Below are positions 46,448 to 56,400 of a DNA stretch of 64,000 nucleotides, one piece after another. How positions within the stretch are numbered: the stretch's first letter is position 1; every line of letters begins with the position of its first letter. The DNA is from Alphaproteobacteria bacterium (lineage in GTDB: Bacteria; Pseudomonadota; Alphaproteobacteria; SMXS01), in assembly GCA_028284945.1 (NCBI GenBank), contig JANQQJ010000005.1, positions 62,001 through 126,000 of the forward strand, written 5' to 3'. Under the pieces are notes generated by a model. That model saw only the letters and a program-made list of their open reading frames with translations. It did no database searches and was not told where the DNA came from. The translations under genes and the position numbers were made by a program.

Positions 46448-46486
46448 ACTTTCTGAGAGAACTAAGAAACGGGATCCGGCCCGAAA

Positions 46487-47098
46487 TTGGTTAAAAAGAT
46501 CGCCGAGATACGCAGGCCTGAAATCATCCAGGCCCTTTATCGCGCCATTCAGGGCGAAGGAATCAGCCTGCCCGGCAACGATCAGATCGCCAAACATGGC
46601 GATATGTCGCGCCAGCTGATCCGGCATTACTTCACAGATCCCGAGGACATGGCTGTCGCGCTATGCGATTTCCTCGCCGACACATACCGCGACTGTTTGA
46701 TGAAAGGCATTATCGCCGCCGACGATAGCCGCCGGCTTAGCGTGTTTCTGGATTTCTACTTCAATTTTCTGGACGGGCTGCCCAAGCCCGCCGACGACGC
46801 AGTCTATGACGCGCTGTTCGCGCTGGCCGGCTCCAGCGAGCGTGTGCGCGAGAACCTTCATGACCAGTACACATTGCTGCAAATGACTCTGGCGCATGAA
46901 ATCCAGATTAGCTATCCGGACTTGCCGCAGAATGGCTGTCGCGAGCTGGGCTATCTGGTCGTGACCAACATGTATGGCCACTGGAAGATGGTCGCGACCC
47001 TGGGGTTCAGTACGGACTATAACCGGGTCGCGCGGCAAGCCCTGGACCGGCTGATCGAGTCCTATGTGGCCAATTATGACGATCCTGATGCAATTTAG
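46487..47098 (+). CDS. TetR-type transcriptional regulator
   Basis: A 203-residue protein whose N-terminus is a TetR helix-turn-helix (about 8-55: IIQALYRAIQGEGISLPG, NDQIAKHGDMSRQLIRHYF, TDPEDMAVAL), with a helical C-terminal ligand or dimerisation part. The start is TTG at 46487; the frame opens at 46466 and no ATG or GTG is available before the HTH. Divergent from the giant autotransporter gene, so it is the obvious candidate regulator of that gene. The ligand is unknown. Confidence 0.82.
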   Translation: MVKKIAEIRRPEIIQALYRAIQGEGISLPGNDQIAKHGDMSRQLIRHYFTDPEDMAVALCDFLADTYRDCLMKGIIAADDSRRLSVFLDFYFNFLDGLPKPADDAVYDALFALAGSSERVRENLHDQYTLLQMTLAHEIQISYPDLPQNGCRELGYLVVTNMYGHWKMVATLGFSTDYNRVARQALDRLIESYVANYDDPDAI

Positions 47099-47166
47099 TT
47101 TTCAATCCGGCCAGAACACCCGGTTATGCGGGGGCAAACAACCGCTATAGACCATTCGAAAGAGTG

Positions 47167-47187
47167 TGCTATTAATAATGGATCGCA
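47167..47187. promoter_or_regulatory. Possible Fur-like box before the iron transporter operon
   Basis: TGCTATTAATAATGGATCGCA: an imperfect 21-bp palindrome (7 of 10 arm positions match) with a central ATAAT, 32 bp before the start of the ferric-binding protein gene. It resembles the symmetry of Fur-type sites. The position fits iron repression, but the match is by eye only. Confidence 0.35.
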
Positions 47188-47218
47188 ATAAAAGCTCCCT
47201 GAAAGAGACCGGTCCATC

Positions 47219-48268
47219 ATGAAGACGATCCGCGCCCTTTGTTTAGGGCTTGTTCCGTTCGGCCTGGCCGCCTGCGACACGGCGGAGAACGAGACAAACC
47301 AACCCGCCGCCGATGCAGGCTTCATCAATGTCTATTCCGCACGTCATTATGACGAAGATGATTTGCTCTATGACAAGTTCGAAGCCGAAACGGGTATCGA
47401 AGTCCGGCGGATCGAGGCATCCGGCGATCTGCTCATTGAACGGGTGCGCGCCGAAGGCGAGGTCAGCCCCGCCGATGTGATCATCACCGTTGACGCCGGT
47501 AGGTTGTGGCGTGCTGAACAGGCGGACCTGTTTCAGCCGCTCGAGTCCGATGCCGTCAATGACGCGATTCCCGCGCGGCTGCGTGATCCCGAAGGCCGTT
47601 GGGTTGGTATCGCAAAACGCGCGCGGGTGATCGTGCATGCGCCGGATCGGGTCGACGCGGCCGATATCGACACCTATCAAGACCTCGCAGACCCGGCACT
47701 GGCCGGACGGCTGTGCGTACGCTCAAGCGGCAATATCTATAATCTGTCCCTGCTGGCAGGATTGATTGAACGTTGGGGTGCTGAACAAGCGGAGATCTGG
47801 GCCGCAGGCGTCGCCGCCAACTTTGCCCGTCCCCCGCAAGGCGGCGACACAGACCAGATTCGCGCCGTTGCTGCAGGCGTTTGCGATGTCGCCCTGGTCA
47901 ATCACTACTACTGGGTCCGCCTCGCCACCTCCGATAAGCAGGAGGACCAGGATGTCGCAGCCGCCACCACGATCATCTGGCCCGATCAAGAGGGCGATGG
48001 CACCCATGTGAACGTGTCGGGCATCGGTGTTGCAGCCAATGCCCCGAACGCTGAAAACGCCAGGCGCTTTATTGAGTTCTTGGTCGCGCCGGCACAGCAA
48101 ACCCTGCTAGCAAGGGCCAATAATGAATTCCCCGCGTCCGGTGCACCGACAGACAACCCGGTGCTCGATGGCATCGGCCGGCCCCAGGAAGAGGTAATCA
48201 ACGTTCGTGTCTACGGTGAGCGACAGGCTGAAGCAGCCGCCATCTTCGACCGCGTCGGCTGGCCTTAA
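47219..48268 (+). CDS. Ferric iron ABC transporter substrate-binding lipoprotein (FbpA/FutA type)
   Basis: Iron(III)-binding protein of 349 residues. Signal with lipobox LAAC (Cys about 19), so membrane-anchored. The mature sequence begins INVYSARHYDEDDLLYDKFE, typical of FbpA/FutA, and includes RLCVRSSGNIYNLSLLAGLI and DVALVNHYYWVRL, the tyrosine-containing motif that binds Fe(III). First gene of an operon with a permease (62-nt overlap) and an ATPase. A Fur-like dyad lies upstream. Iron as the substrate is inferred from family and motif. Confidence 0.92.
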   Translation: MKTIRALCLGLVPFGLAACDTAENETNQPAADAGFINVYSARHYDEDDLLYDKFEAETGIEVRRIEASGDLLIERVRAEGEVSPADVIITVDAGRLWRAEQADLFQPLESDAVNDAIPARLRDPEGRWVGIAKRARVIVHAPDRVDAADIDTYQDLADPALAGRLCVRSSGNIYNLSLLAGLIERWGAEQAEIWAAGVAANFARPPQGGDTDQIRAVAAGVCDVALVNHYYWVRLATSDKQEDQDVAAATTIIWPDQEGDGTHVNVSGIGVAANAPNAENARRFIEFLVAPAQQTLLARANNEFPASGAPTDNPVLDGIGRPQEEVINVRVYGERQAEAAAIFDRVGWP

Positions 48269-49850
48269 GCTTCCCCCCCTTTCTGTATGGGTCGCGCTGA
48301 TCGGCCTGGCGCCGCTGGCTGCACTCCTGCTGAACGGCCTGATGGGCAGCGATGGGGGTGAGACCGCGCGGCTGGCCCAGACACGATTGGGCGCAATGAC
48401 GTGGGCATCGCTGTGGCTTGCTGCAGGAACAGCCATTGGCGTAGCCGTGCTCGGGACAGGCCTGGCCTGGCTGGTCGCGGCGCATCAGTTCCTCGGCCGC
48501 GGCTTTTTCGACTGGGCACTCATGCTGCCTTTGGCCGTGCCCGGCTATGTGCTGGCCTATGCCTATCTCGACCTGACCACCGCCGCCGGTCCGCTGCAAT
48601 CCAACCTTAGAGACCTGACCGGCTGGCAGGTCGGCACCTATCCATTCCCGGAAATCCAGGGGCTCAGTGGCGCGATCATTATCTTCAGCCTGTGCCTATA
48701 TCCGTACGTCTACGCGCTGACGCGTGCGACTTTTGCCATCCAGGGCGCTTCGGTTCTGGAAGCCGCCCGCACATTGGGCCACTCCCACCTGCGCGCCTTT
48801 TGGCATGTCGCCCTGCCTCTGGCGCGACCGGCCCTGATCGCGGGCTGCACCCTGGCCGTGCTGGAAGCGCTAGCGGATTATGGTGCGGTCATTCACCTGG
48901 GCGTGCCGACATTTACCGTCGGCATTATGCGGGCATGGTCCGCCGCAGGCGAACCCGTCGCCGCGGCGCGGCTGGCGATCCTGCTGGTCATTGTGTGTTT
49001 AGCGTTATTGGCAATCGAACGTGCCGCACGGGGGCGAGGCGCCCGTTATGTCGAAAACCGCACTTCGCGAACCATGACCCGCAGATCGCTTTCCAGATGG
49101 CAGGCAGGGCTGGCAACGGCGATATGTCTGCTGGTCCTGGGCCTTGCTCTGGTAATCCCCGGCATTCACCTGGCGGGTCTCGCCATGGATGCCGGACCGG
49201 CACGGGGGCTGGGGCAGGCGACGTTGAGAACGCTGTTGCTGGCGGGCGGCGCATCTATTCTGCTGTGCCTTGTTGGCTTTGGTATTGCTTCAGCGGCGCG
49301 TCGAGGTGACAGCACAGCCAGCCACACTCGGTCGCTGCTACCGGCCGGCTATGCCACGCCGGGTGCGGCCGCAGCACTCGGTGTGCTGGCACTGGCCGGC
49401 GCCGTCCAACCTGCATTGGGGACCAGCGCGGTGACGTTGTTCGCCGGTCCGGTCTTATTGCTGCTGGCCTATCAGACCCGGTTCGCTGCAGCGGCGTTTG
49501 GACCGATCTCGACAGCGCTGGAGCGGGCACCCCGGTCTCTCGACGACAGCGCCCGGTTGCTGGGTTGCGCGGAGCGTCAGCTGAAACGCCGAGTCCATTG
49601 GCCCACAGCGCGGATTGGTATCGGCACAGCAGCCCTGCTTGTCTTTGTTGAGATCGCCAAGGAGCTTCCCGCAACGATTATTCTGCGGCCGTTTGACTTC
49701 GATACGCTCGCCGTTCTGGCCCATGCCTATGCCTCGGAAGAACGGCTGGCCCAGGCCGCAAGCCCCGCCCTTGCACTTGTATTGATCTGCGCCCCCGCCA
49801 TGGCCCTGGCCGCATGGGCCACCCGCAATCAACGGTCTGGCGACCGATGA
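48207..49850 (+). CDS. Ferric iron ABC transporter permease (FbpB type)
   Basis: Membrane protein of about 547 residues with roughly twelve helices and two fused permease domains, as in FbpB. The EAA loops are visible: EAARTLGHSHLRAFWHVALPLARP in the first half, and SARLLGCAERQLKRRVHWPTARIG with EIAKELPATIILRPFDFDTLA in the second. The most upstream start is GTG at 48207, inside the preceding gene; another GTG is at 48216. No start codon exists between the previous stop and the first helix, so a real overlap of 53-62 nt is needed. The stop overlaps the ATPase ATG (ATGA). Confidence 0.9.
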   Translation: MSTVSDRLKQPPSSTASAGLKLPPLSVWVALIGLAPLAALLLNGLMGSDGGETARLAQTRLGAMTWASLWLAAGTAIGVAVLGTGLAWLVAAHQFLGRGFFDWALMLPLAVPGYVLAYAYLDLTTAAGPLQSNLRDLTGWQVGTYPFPEIQGLSGAIIIFSLCLYPYVYALTRATFAIQGASVLEAARTLGHSHLRAFWHVALPLARPALIAGCTLAVLEALADYGAVIHLGVPTFTVGIMRAWSAAGEPVAAARLAILLVIVCLALLAIERAARGRGARYVENRTSRTMTRRSLSRWQAGLATAICLLVLGLALVIPGIHLAGLAMDAGPARGLGQATLRTLLLAGGASILLCLVGFGIASAARRGDSTASHTRSLLPAGYATPGAAAALGVLALAGAVQPALGTSAVTLFAGPVLLLLAYQTRFAAAAFGPISTALERAPRSLDDSARLLGCAERQLKRRVHWPTARIGIGTAALLVFVEIAKELPATIILRPFDFDTLAVLAHAYASEERLAQAASPALALVLICAPAMALAAWATRNQRSGDR

Positions 49851-50872
49851 GCATCGTACTGGAAGCCCGGGACGTAGTGCGCGCCTATGGCGACCGGCCC
49901 GTGCTGAAAGCGACGTCGCTGGCGCTGGAGGAGGGTACAGTCACGGCGTTATTGGGGCCGTCGGGCAGCGGCAAGTCGACGCTATTGCGGGTCTTGGCGG
50001 GATTGGACGATCTCGAAGCAGGCACCGTCCTGTCCCAAGGGCAGGTGCTGAGCAGCCCGGGTAATGTCACACCACCGGAGAAGCGAAATCTGGGCATGGT
50101 GTTTCAGGATTTCGCTCTCTTCCCACATTTGTCGGCGCTTGAGAATATCGCCTTCGGCCTCTCCCATCTGCCGCGGACCAAGCAGCAGGAAAAAGCCAAG
50201 GCTTTGCTGGAAATGTCGGGCTTGTCGAACCGCGCGGACGCGCACCCGTTCGAACTCTCGGGGGGAGAACAACAGCGTATCGCCATCGCCAGGGCACTGG
50301 CGCGTGAACCCGCAGCAGTCTTGCTGGACGAACCCTTTTCAAACCTCGACTCTAGCCTGCGGCGCACCACCCGCGACCACGCTATGGGGCTTTTACATGC
50401 ATCAGGCGCCGCTGTCCTGCTGGTCACCCACGATGTGGAAGAAGCCCTGTCGCTGGCCGATACGCTGGCGCTGATGAGCGACGGACAGATCATCCAGACA
50501 GGGACGCCAGAGAGCGTCTATATGCACCCCACCTCTGCCCGTGCAGCCCAACTGACCGGCGACATCAACGTCTGGCGCGGACATGTCCTGAACGGCCAGG
50601 TTGAAACCCCTTTCGGCAAAATTGCTACCGACCAGAATGATGGAGACCTGGCTGAGGTACTGGTCCGCCCTGAGGCCATATCGATCACCGCGCCGGGGAA
50701 TATCAAGATCCTCGACCGGCGGACACGAGGCGCAACCGTTGAAGTTACTGTCGAGGCCGATGCTGTCCGTTGGCGCGCCCGTGCAGGTCACCTCAACACA
50801 GCACAACAGGGCGATCTGGTCTCAGTGTCGCTTGACCCAAGTCTGATCAGCATCGTTCCGGCTCAATCTTGA
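49847..50872 (+). CDS. Ferric iron ABC transporter ATP-binding protein (FbpC type)
   Basis: ATPase of 341 residues. Walker A GPSGSGKST, Q-loop in MVFQDFALFPHLSALEN, signature LSGGEQQRIAIARAL, Walker B AVLLDEPFSNLD and the switch His in VTHDVEEAL. A TOBE-like C-terminal domain (about 235-341) follows. The ATG at 49847 overlaps the permease stop (ATGA), so the two are translationally coupled; an in-frame upstream start at 49814 is inside the permease gene. It energises uptake through the FbpB-type permease. Confidence 0.93.
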   Translation: MSIVLEARDVVRAYGDRPVLKATSLALEEGTVTALLGPSGSGKSTLLRVLAGLDDLEAGTVLSQGQVLSSPGNVTPPEKRNLGMVFQDFALFPHLSALENIAFGLSHLPRTKQQEKAKALLEMSGLSNRADAHPFELSGGEQQRIAIARALAREPAAVLLDEPFSNLDSSLRRTTRDHAMGLLHASGAAVLLVTHDVEEALSLADTLALMSDGQIIQTGTPESVYMHPTSARAAQLTGDINVWRGHVLNGQVETPFGKIATDQNDGDLAEVLVRPEAISITAPGNIKILDRRTRGATVEVTVEADAVRWRARAGHLNTAQQGDLVSVSLDPSLISIVPAQS

Positions 50873-50962
50873 CGTCCCGACCTGCCACCAATTGAGGCTG
50901 TGACAGGCGCGCTTCAACCGCATAGAATGGCCCCGATTTATCAGAAGTCAGGGGATTAGATC

Positions 50963-52306
50963 ATGAACGTTGAATCGCAAAAAGGCTTGAAGCCGGGCGA
51001 GGCGCGCGCACCGGGACCGAGCACCAAGGATATTATCCTGCAGGACACCAACAAGGCGCCCGACGCCCTGGTTACAGAAAACTTCACCTATAATGCGCGC
51101 GAAGACATCGCTTATGAGCGCTATTACGATCCAGCATTCTTCCAGAAGGAAGTCGAGCAGCTTTGGTCAAAAGTTTGGCAATGGGCCTGCCGGCTGGAAC
51201 ACATCCCCGAGGTCGGCGACAACTATGTCTATGACGTGGGCCCCTATTCGATCCTGATCGTGCGTCACGGCGAAGGGCCGGAAGACATCAAGGCCTACCA
51301 CAATTCCTGCCTGCATCGTGGCACCCAACTGAAGCCGAGCGACAGTCAGAGCCACTCAGCGAAACTGCGCTGCCCGTTCCACGGTTGGGAATGGAATCTG
51401 GACGGCACAGTGAGTGAGATCCCCTGCCGCTGGGATTTTCCAAAAGTCACCGACGAAGAGTTCAAGCTGCCTGAGGTCAAGGTTGGCTTCTGGGGCGGCT
51501 TTGTGTTCATCAATATGGACCCGGATTCGATCTCGCTGGAAGAACATCTGGAAGTGCTGCCTGACCACTTCAGCCAGTTTTTCCCACTTGACCGCCGCTA
51601 TATCGAAGTGCATCTGCGGCGCGAACTGCCGTGCAACTGGAAGGCTGCCGCAGAGGCCTTCATTGAGGCCTATCATGTGCGCGAAACCCACAACGGGGCC
51701 GACCCGGTCGGCAATGGCTGCACCAACGCGCAATATGATGTGTTCGGCGACAATGTGACGCGCTTTGTTCACACCATCGGTTATCCGTCGCCCAACTGGC
51801 CGAACGAAACCGCTGAAGACATCGCCAATTCCATGGAAGAACGGATCAAGGCCGCGCAGGCCAACCGCGAAACCTTGGGCGAGAAATATGACCTTGACCT
51901 GAGTGGCTACAGCGACAGCGAAATGCTCGATTCAATTGAATATTTCTGCTTCCCCAACATGTTTCTGTTTCCGGGGATTACGCTGCCGATGATCTACCGG
52001 TTCCGGCCCAACGGCATGGACCCCGACAGCAGCCTGTTCGATCTGCTGTTCCTGCGGCCGCTGAAGGAGGGTGAAGAGCATCCCGAACCCCCCGAAGTCG
52101 TCCGGCTGGGCCCGGAGGAGGTCTATGCCACGGTTCCCAACATGGATCCGGGTCTCGCCATCGTCTATGAGCAGGACACCAGCAATCTGGAAGCGCAACA
52201 GCGCGGCTTCAAAGCTGGCGCCAAACGAGTGCAGACCCTGGCGAATTATCAGGAATCCCGGGTCCGGCAGGTCCACATCACGCTGGACAAATACGTCAAA
52301 GACTAA
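50963..52306 (+). CDS. Rieske-type aromatic ring-hydroxylating oxygenase, alpha subunit
   Basis: Oxygenase of 447 residues. The Rieske [2Fe-2S] domain has the ligands CLHRG and CPFHGWEW (about 116 and 135, CxH-x16-17-CxxH). The catalytic domain carries the mononuclear-iron motif EAYHVRETH (two histidines) and a conserved acidic residue further on. No beta subunit, ferredoxin or reductase gene is adjacent, so electron donors must be elsewhere. The ring-hydroxylating family includes oxygenases for aromatics, quaternary amines and sterols; the substrate here is unknown. Genes for an RND efflux system follow 28 bp later on the same strand, and iron uptake genes lie just upstream. Confidence 0.9.
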   Translation: MNVESQKGLKPGEARAPGPSTKDIILQDTNKAPDALVTENFTYNAREDIAYERYYDPAFFQKEVEQLWSKVWQWACRLEHIPEVGDNYVYDVGPYSILIVRHGEGPEDIKAYHNSCLHRGTQLKPSDSQSHSAKLRCPFHGWEWNLDGTVSEIPCRWDFPKVTDEEFKLPEVKVGFWGGFVFINMDPDSISLEEHLEVLPDHFSQFFPLDRRYIEVHLRRELPCNWKAAAEAFIEAYHVRETHNGADPVGNGCTNAQYDVFGDNVTRFVHTIGYPSPNWPNETAEDIANSMEERIKAAQANRETLGEKYDLDLSGYSDSEMLDSIEYFCFPNMFLFPGITLPMIYRFRPNGMDPDSSLFDLLFLRPLKEGEEHPEPPEVVRLGPEEVYATVPNMDPGLAIVYEQDTSNLEAQQRGFKAGAKRVQTLANYQESRVRQVHITLDKYVKD

Positions 52307-52334
52307 GCCGGCAATGTCAGCAAAAGGGGTCTGT

Positions 52335-53426
52335 ATGAATACCGCGCAATCGATCAGGGCTGCGGCTCTCATGCTTGTGGTTGCCCTCGCCGCCTGTAGC
52401 GAGGCACCGGCAGAGGTCGAAGAACGGGTCCGTGCGATCAAACCCTATTTCGTGACAGACCCGGCCGGCGGCGATGTCAGGCGCTATTCCGGCACGATCT
52501 CGTCTGCCAAGACATCTGCACTGAGCTTCGCCATCGCCGGCACGGTGGCCACGGTTGAAGTGAACGGCGGCGACACCGTCACCAAAGGCCAGTTGCTGGC
52601 CACGCTCGATCCGGAACCGATGCAACTCAATTTGAACGGGGCGCGGTCCGAATTGGCCGCAGCCCAAGCAGAGCACGAAGCCAAGAAAGTCGATCTTGAC
52701 CGCCAGCAGCAATTGTTCGAACGCGGCTGGGTCGCCAAGGCCGCACTCGATCAAGCGACTGCGGCTTTTGAAGCCGCGGCAGGTCAACTCAACCTGGCGC
52801 GGTCCCGGCTGGGACTGGCAGAACGCGACCTGGAGAAAACCAGACTGCGCGCACCGTTTGACGGCGTCATCGCGCTCCGCGAGATTGAACCCTTTGTCGA
52901 GGTAAAAGTTGGCGACACGGTCCTGCAACTCGACTCCGACGGCGCGTTCGAAGTTGAATTGTCGATCCCCGACACTATTGTCGGAAGGCTGGCCGTGGGG
53001 TCTCCAGTCTCGATAAGCTCGACTACGATTGCGGGCTGCGGCTGCACCGGCCGGATCACCGAGATCGGGTCGATGTCGACGGCCGCCAATGCAGTCCCGG
53101 TCAAAGCGGCGATCCTGCAGGCTCCGCCCGGATTGCTGTCGGGCATGGCGGTAGAGGCCAGCCTCGCCCTATCAGGCAATGCGGAGTCGCGCGGCTATAT
53201 GGTGCCATTGGTGGCCATCGCCCCCGGTGACGGCACGGTACAGGGATTTGTCTTCAAATATGATCAAGCCGAGGGAATCGTCCGCCAGACGCCGATCAGC
53301 GGCGATGGCCCAGTCAGCGGCAACATGCTGGCGGTCAGTTCGGGCGTTCAAGCCGGCGATGTTCTGGCCGCTGCCGGAGTCGGCTTCTTGCGAGATGGCC
53401 AGCGTGTCAAGCTGATGGGCGAATAG
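52335..53426 (+). CDS. RND efflux periplasmic adaptor (membrane fusion protein)
   Basis: Adaptor of 363 residues. A lipobox LAAC (Cys about 20) follows a hydrophobic signal, so it is a membrane-anchored lipoprotein as usual for this family. The lipoyl/barrel-sandwich halves (ISSAKTSALSFAIAGTVATV and TRLRAPFDGVIALREI-like, read as TRLRAPFDGVIAL) enclose a coiled-coil hairpin (about 85-165: LNLNGARSELAAAQAEHEAK), with a beta-barrel domain after. The open frame extends into the Rieske gene; the start is ATG at 52335 with AGGGG upstream. It links the RND pump to an outer-membrane channel; no channel gene is present. The pump gene follows after 3 bp. Confidence 0.9.
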   Translation: MNTAQSIRAAALMLVVALAACSEAPAEVEERVRAIKPYFVTDPAGGDVRRYSGTISSAKTSALSFAIAGTVATVEVNGGDTVTKGQLLATLDPEPMQLNLNGARSELAAAQAEHEAKKVDLDRQQQLFERGWVAKAALDQATAAFEAAAGQLNLARSRLGLAERDLEKTRLRAPFDGVIALREIEPFVEVKVGDTVLQLDSDGAFEVELSIPDTIVGRLAVGSPVSISSTTIAGCGCTGRITEIGSMSTAANAVPVKAAILQAPPGLLSGMAVEASLALSGNAESRGYMVPLVAIAPGDGTVQGFVFKYDQAEGIVRQTPISGDGPVSGNMLAVSSGVQAGDVLAAAGVGFLRDGQRVKLMGE

Positions 53427-53429
53427 CCC

Positions 53430-56400
53430 ATGAACATTACCCGCCTGGCGCTGGACAATTCGCGCATCACGCTGATCGGTATTGCGATCATCGCGATCCT
53501 TGGCGCCGTGACGTTTGCGTCCTATCCCAGCGCTGAGGACCCGACTATCACCATCCGGAATGCCACGGTCACCGCATCTTATCCCGGCATGTCGCCGGAG
53601 CGGGTTGAAGAGCTGATCACCAAGCCGATGGAAGCGGCGATGCGTGAGATCGCTGCGGTGGATGATATCAAGTCGACCTCGAAAACTGGGTCGAGCCGGG
53701 TAGAACTTGTTATTCGCGACAGCGTGTCGGATCTGGACCCGGTTTTTCAGGATATCCGAAACAAGGCAGACGACCTACGCGCGCAACTGCCCGAGGGAAC
53801 CCAGGGGCCCACGGTCTATGACGAAGAGGGTCTGACCGCCGTTGCAACGATCGCCCTGTGGGCCGATGGGTTCTCAATGGCCGAAATGCGCGACGTGGCA
53901 CGCGATGCCAGGGACCGGCTTTACACACTTGACGGTGTCCGCAAGATCGACATCAAAGGCGTTCAGGAAGAACGCATCTATCTTGAAATGGAGCCCGGCA
54001 AACTGACGCAGCTGGGAGTGCCCCTGCAGGACGTTTTCGGCGCATTGGCGCAGCAGAACATCATTGAACCGGGCGGACAAATCGTCGCCGGCGGTCGTGC
54101 GATCCTGCTGGAACCGACGGGGAACCTGGAGTCTCTCGAAGACATCAAATCCGTTGTCTTTAAGGTTCCCGATACGGACAGGGTCCTGCGTCTGGACGAG
54201 GTGGTTACCATCCGCCGCGACGTCGTCGACCCGCCCGTCGAACCGGCATTCTTCAATAATCGACCGGCCGTGATTCTCGCCGTGTCGACTGTCGAAGGCA
54301 CCAACAATGTCGCCTTCGGCGACGCGCTGACGGCGATGCTGGACGACATCGAGCAAGGCTTGCCAATCGGCTATGTGCTGGAATATGCGACCTTTCAGCC
54401 GGAGCTGATCGAAGCCGCCGTACAGGGGGCGATTTCCAACGTTTATCAGACCCTGGCCATCGTGCTGGTCGTCGTCATGCTGTTTCTGGGTCTGCGCACC
54501 GGCCTGATTGTGGGCTCGTTTGTGCCACTCACCATGTTGTTGGGCATCATCGTGATGAGCATACTGGGTGTCGAACTGCAGCGCATGTCCATTGCCGCGA
54601 CCATCATCGCGCTGGGACTGCTGGTCGATAACGGTATCGTCGTTGCTGAAGATATCCGGGTTCGATTATCGCGCGGCGTCGACCGGCGGCAAGCCGCCAT
54701 TGAAGCAGGGGAATCGCTTGCCATTCCGCTGTTGACGTCCTCTTTGACGACCATATTCGCCTTTCTGCCCATGCTGCTAACCGAAGGCGGTGCGGGCGAA
54801 TATGTGCGGTCGCTGGCCCAGGTTGTCGCCATCCTGCTGTTGGGGTCATGGTTCCTGTCGATGACCGTGACCCCGGTGATGTGCGTCTGGTTCATGAAGG
54901 TGCCTGAGGGCGAAACCAGGACAGAAAAGCCGGCCTATGACAGCGCCATGTATGCCATCTACCGCAACATTCTCGAGCTTTTCTTGCGCTTTCGCGTCAT
55001 GGCGATCGGGGTGCTGATCGTGCTTCTCGTTCTTTCGACGCAGCTCATGGGACTGCTGAAAGTCGAGTTCTTTCCACTCGGGGACCGCAACCAGTTCCTG
55101 GTCTATCTGGACATGGAAGCCGGTACCGACCTTCGTGAGACGGAGCGGACCCTGCGCCAATTCACCGCATGGCTGTCCGATAAGGAAGAGAACCCGGAAA
55201 TCTCGAGCAATATTGCCTATGTCGGCTATGGCGGCCCGCGCTTCTTTCTGGCGCTCTCACCGGTCGACCCGGACCCACATAGGGCCTTTGTGGTGGTCAA
55301 CACCAAGAGTTTCGACGATGTCGACCCGGTCATCAAACGGGTCAACGCCTTTCTGGATTCCAGCCTGCCAGCCGCCCGTGCAGACGCCAAGAAGATGTGG
55401 TTCGGGGCCACAGAACCGGGCGTCGTGCAGATCCGGCTGATCGGTCAGGACTCCAATATTCTGGCCGACAAGGCCGATCAGATCATGCAGGCCATGCATG
55501 CGGTCCCTGGCACCCTTGGCATCAAGCAGGACTGGGAAAACAAGATTCTCAAACTGATCATCGATGTCGACCAGACCCGGGCACGACGGGCGGGCATGAC
55601 GTCGAGCGACGTCGCCAACTCCTTGCAGGCGGTCTATGCCGGAATGGAGCTCAGTGACTACCGGGAGGGCGACAAGCAAATCCCGATCGTGATACGCGGC
55701 GATGACAGCCTTCGGTTCGCCCTATCGGGCCTACAGCGCATTCAGGTCTATTCGACGATGACGGGCGAAAGCGTGAACCTTGGACAAGTCGCCACACCCC
55801 GCGGCCAGTGGCTGTTCGGTCGCATTCTGCGCGAAGATCAGGAACGCACCCTGACCGTTGAAGCCCGGCATTCAACCCTGTCGGCATCCGACCTTTTCGC
55901 CGAGTTGCAGCCGACCGTCGACGCACTGGACCTGCCCACCGGATATCGCTGGGAAGTTGGCGGCGAGCTAGAAGATCAGAGCGAAGCCAATAGCAACCTG
56001 TTTGGCCTACTACCGCTGGCATTGGCGGGCATCATCGTGCTGCTGGTGGGCCAATTCAATTCGTTCCGCAAGGGCGGCATTGTGATTGCGACGATCCCCC
56101 TGATCCTGATTGGCGGCGCCATCGGCTTGGTGATCATGAATGCGCCCTATGGCTTTATGGTGCTGCTCGGCTTCTTCAGCCTGGCCGGCATTGTGATCAA
56201 TAACGGCATTGTACTGCTCGACCGCATCCAGATTGAGACCGACGCGGGCCGCGAACCGCTGGACGCCGTCGTTACCGCCTGCCTGGCGCGATTGCGCCCC
56301 ATTCTGATGACGACACTGACCACCGTATTGGGATTAATCCCGCTCATTCTGTTCGGTGGCGCCCTGTTCTATGGCATGGCCAGCGTCATCGCCTTTGGCC

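Larger units (their letters stand above)
46036..46486. other. Divergent regulatory region between the autotransporter and TetR genes
   Basis: About 450 bp without a convincing gene, markedly A/T-rich in 46225-46275 compared with its surroundings. It holds two dyads, a possible promoter for the TetR gene (all listed separately), and an isolated AGGAGG at 46382-46387 with no start codon behind it. Divergent TetR regulators usually bind such regions, so it is the most likely control point of the giant adhesin. Confidence 0.55.
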
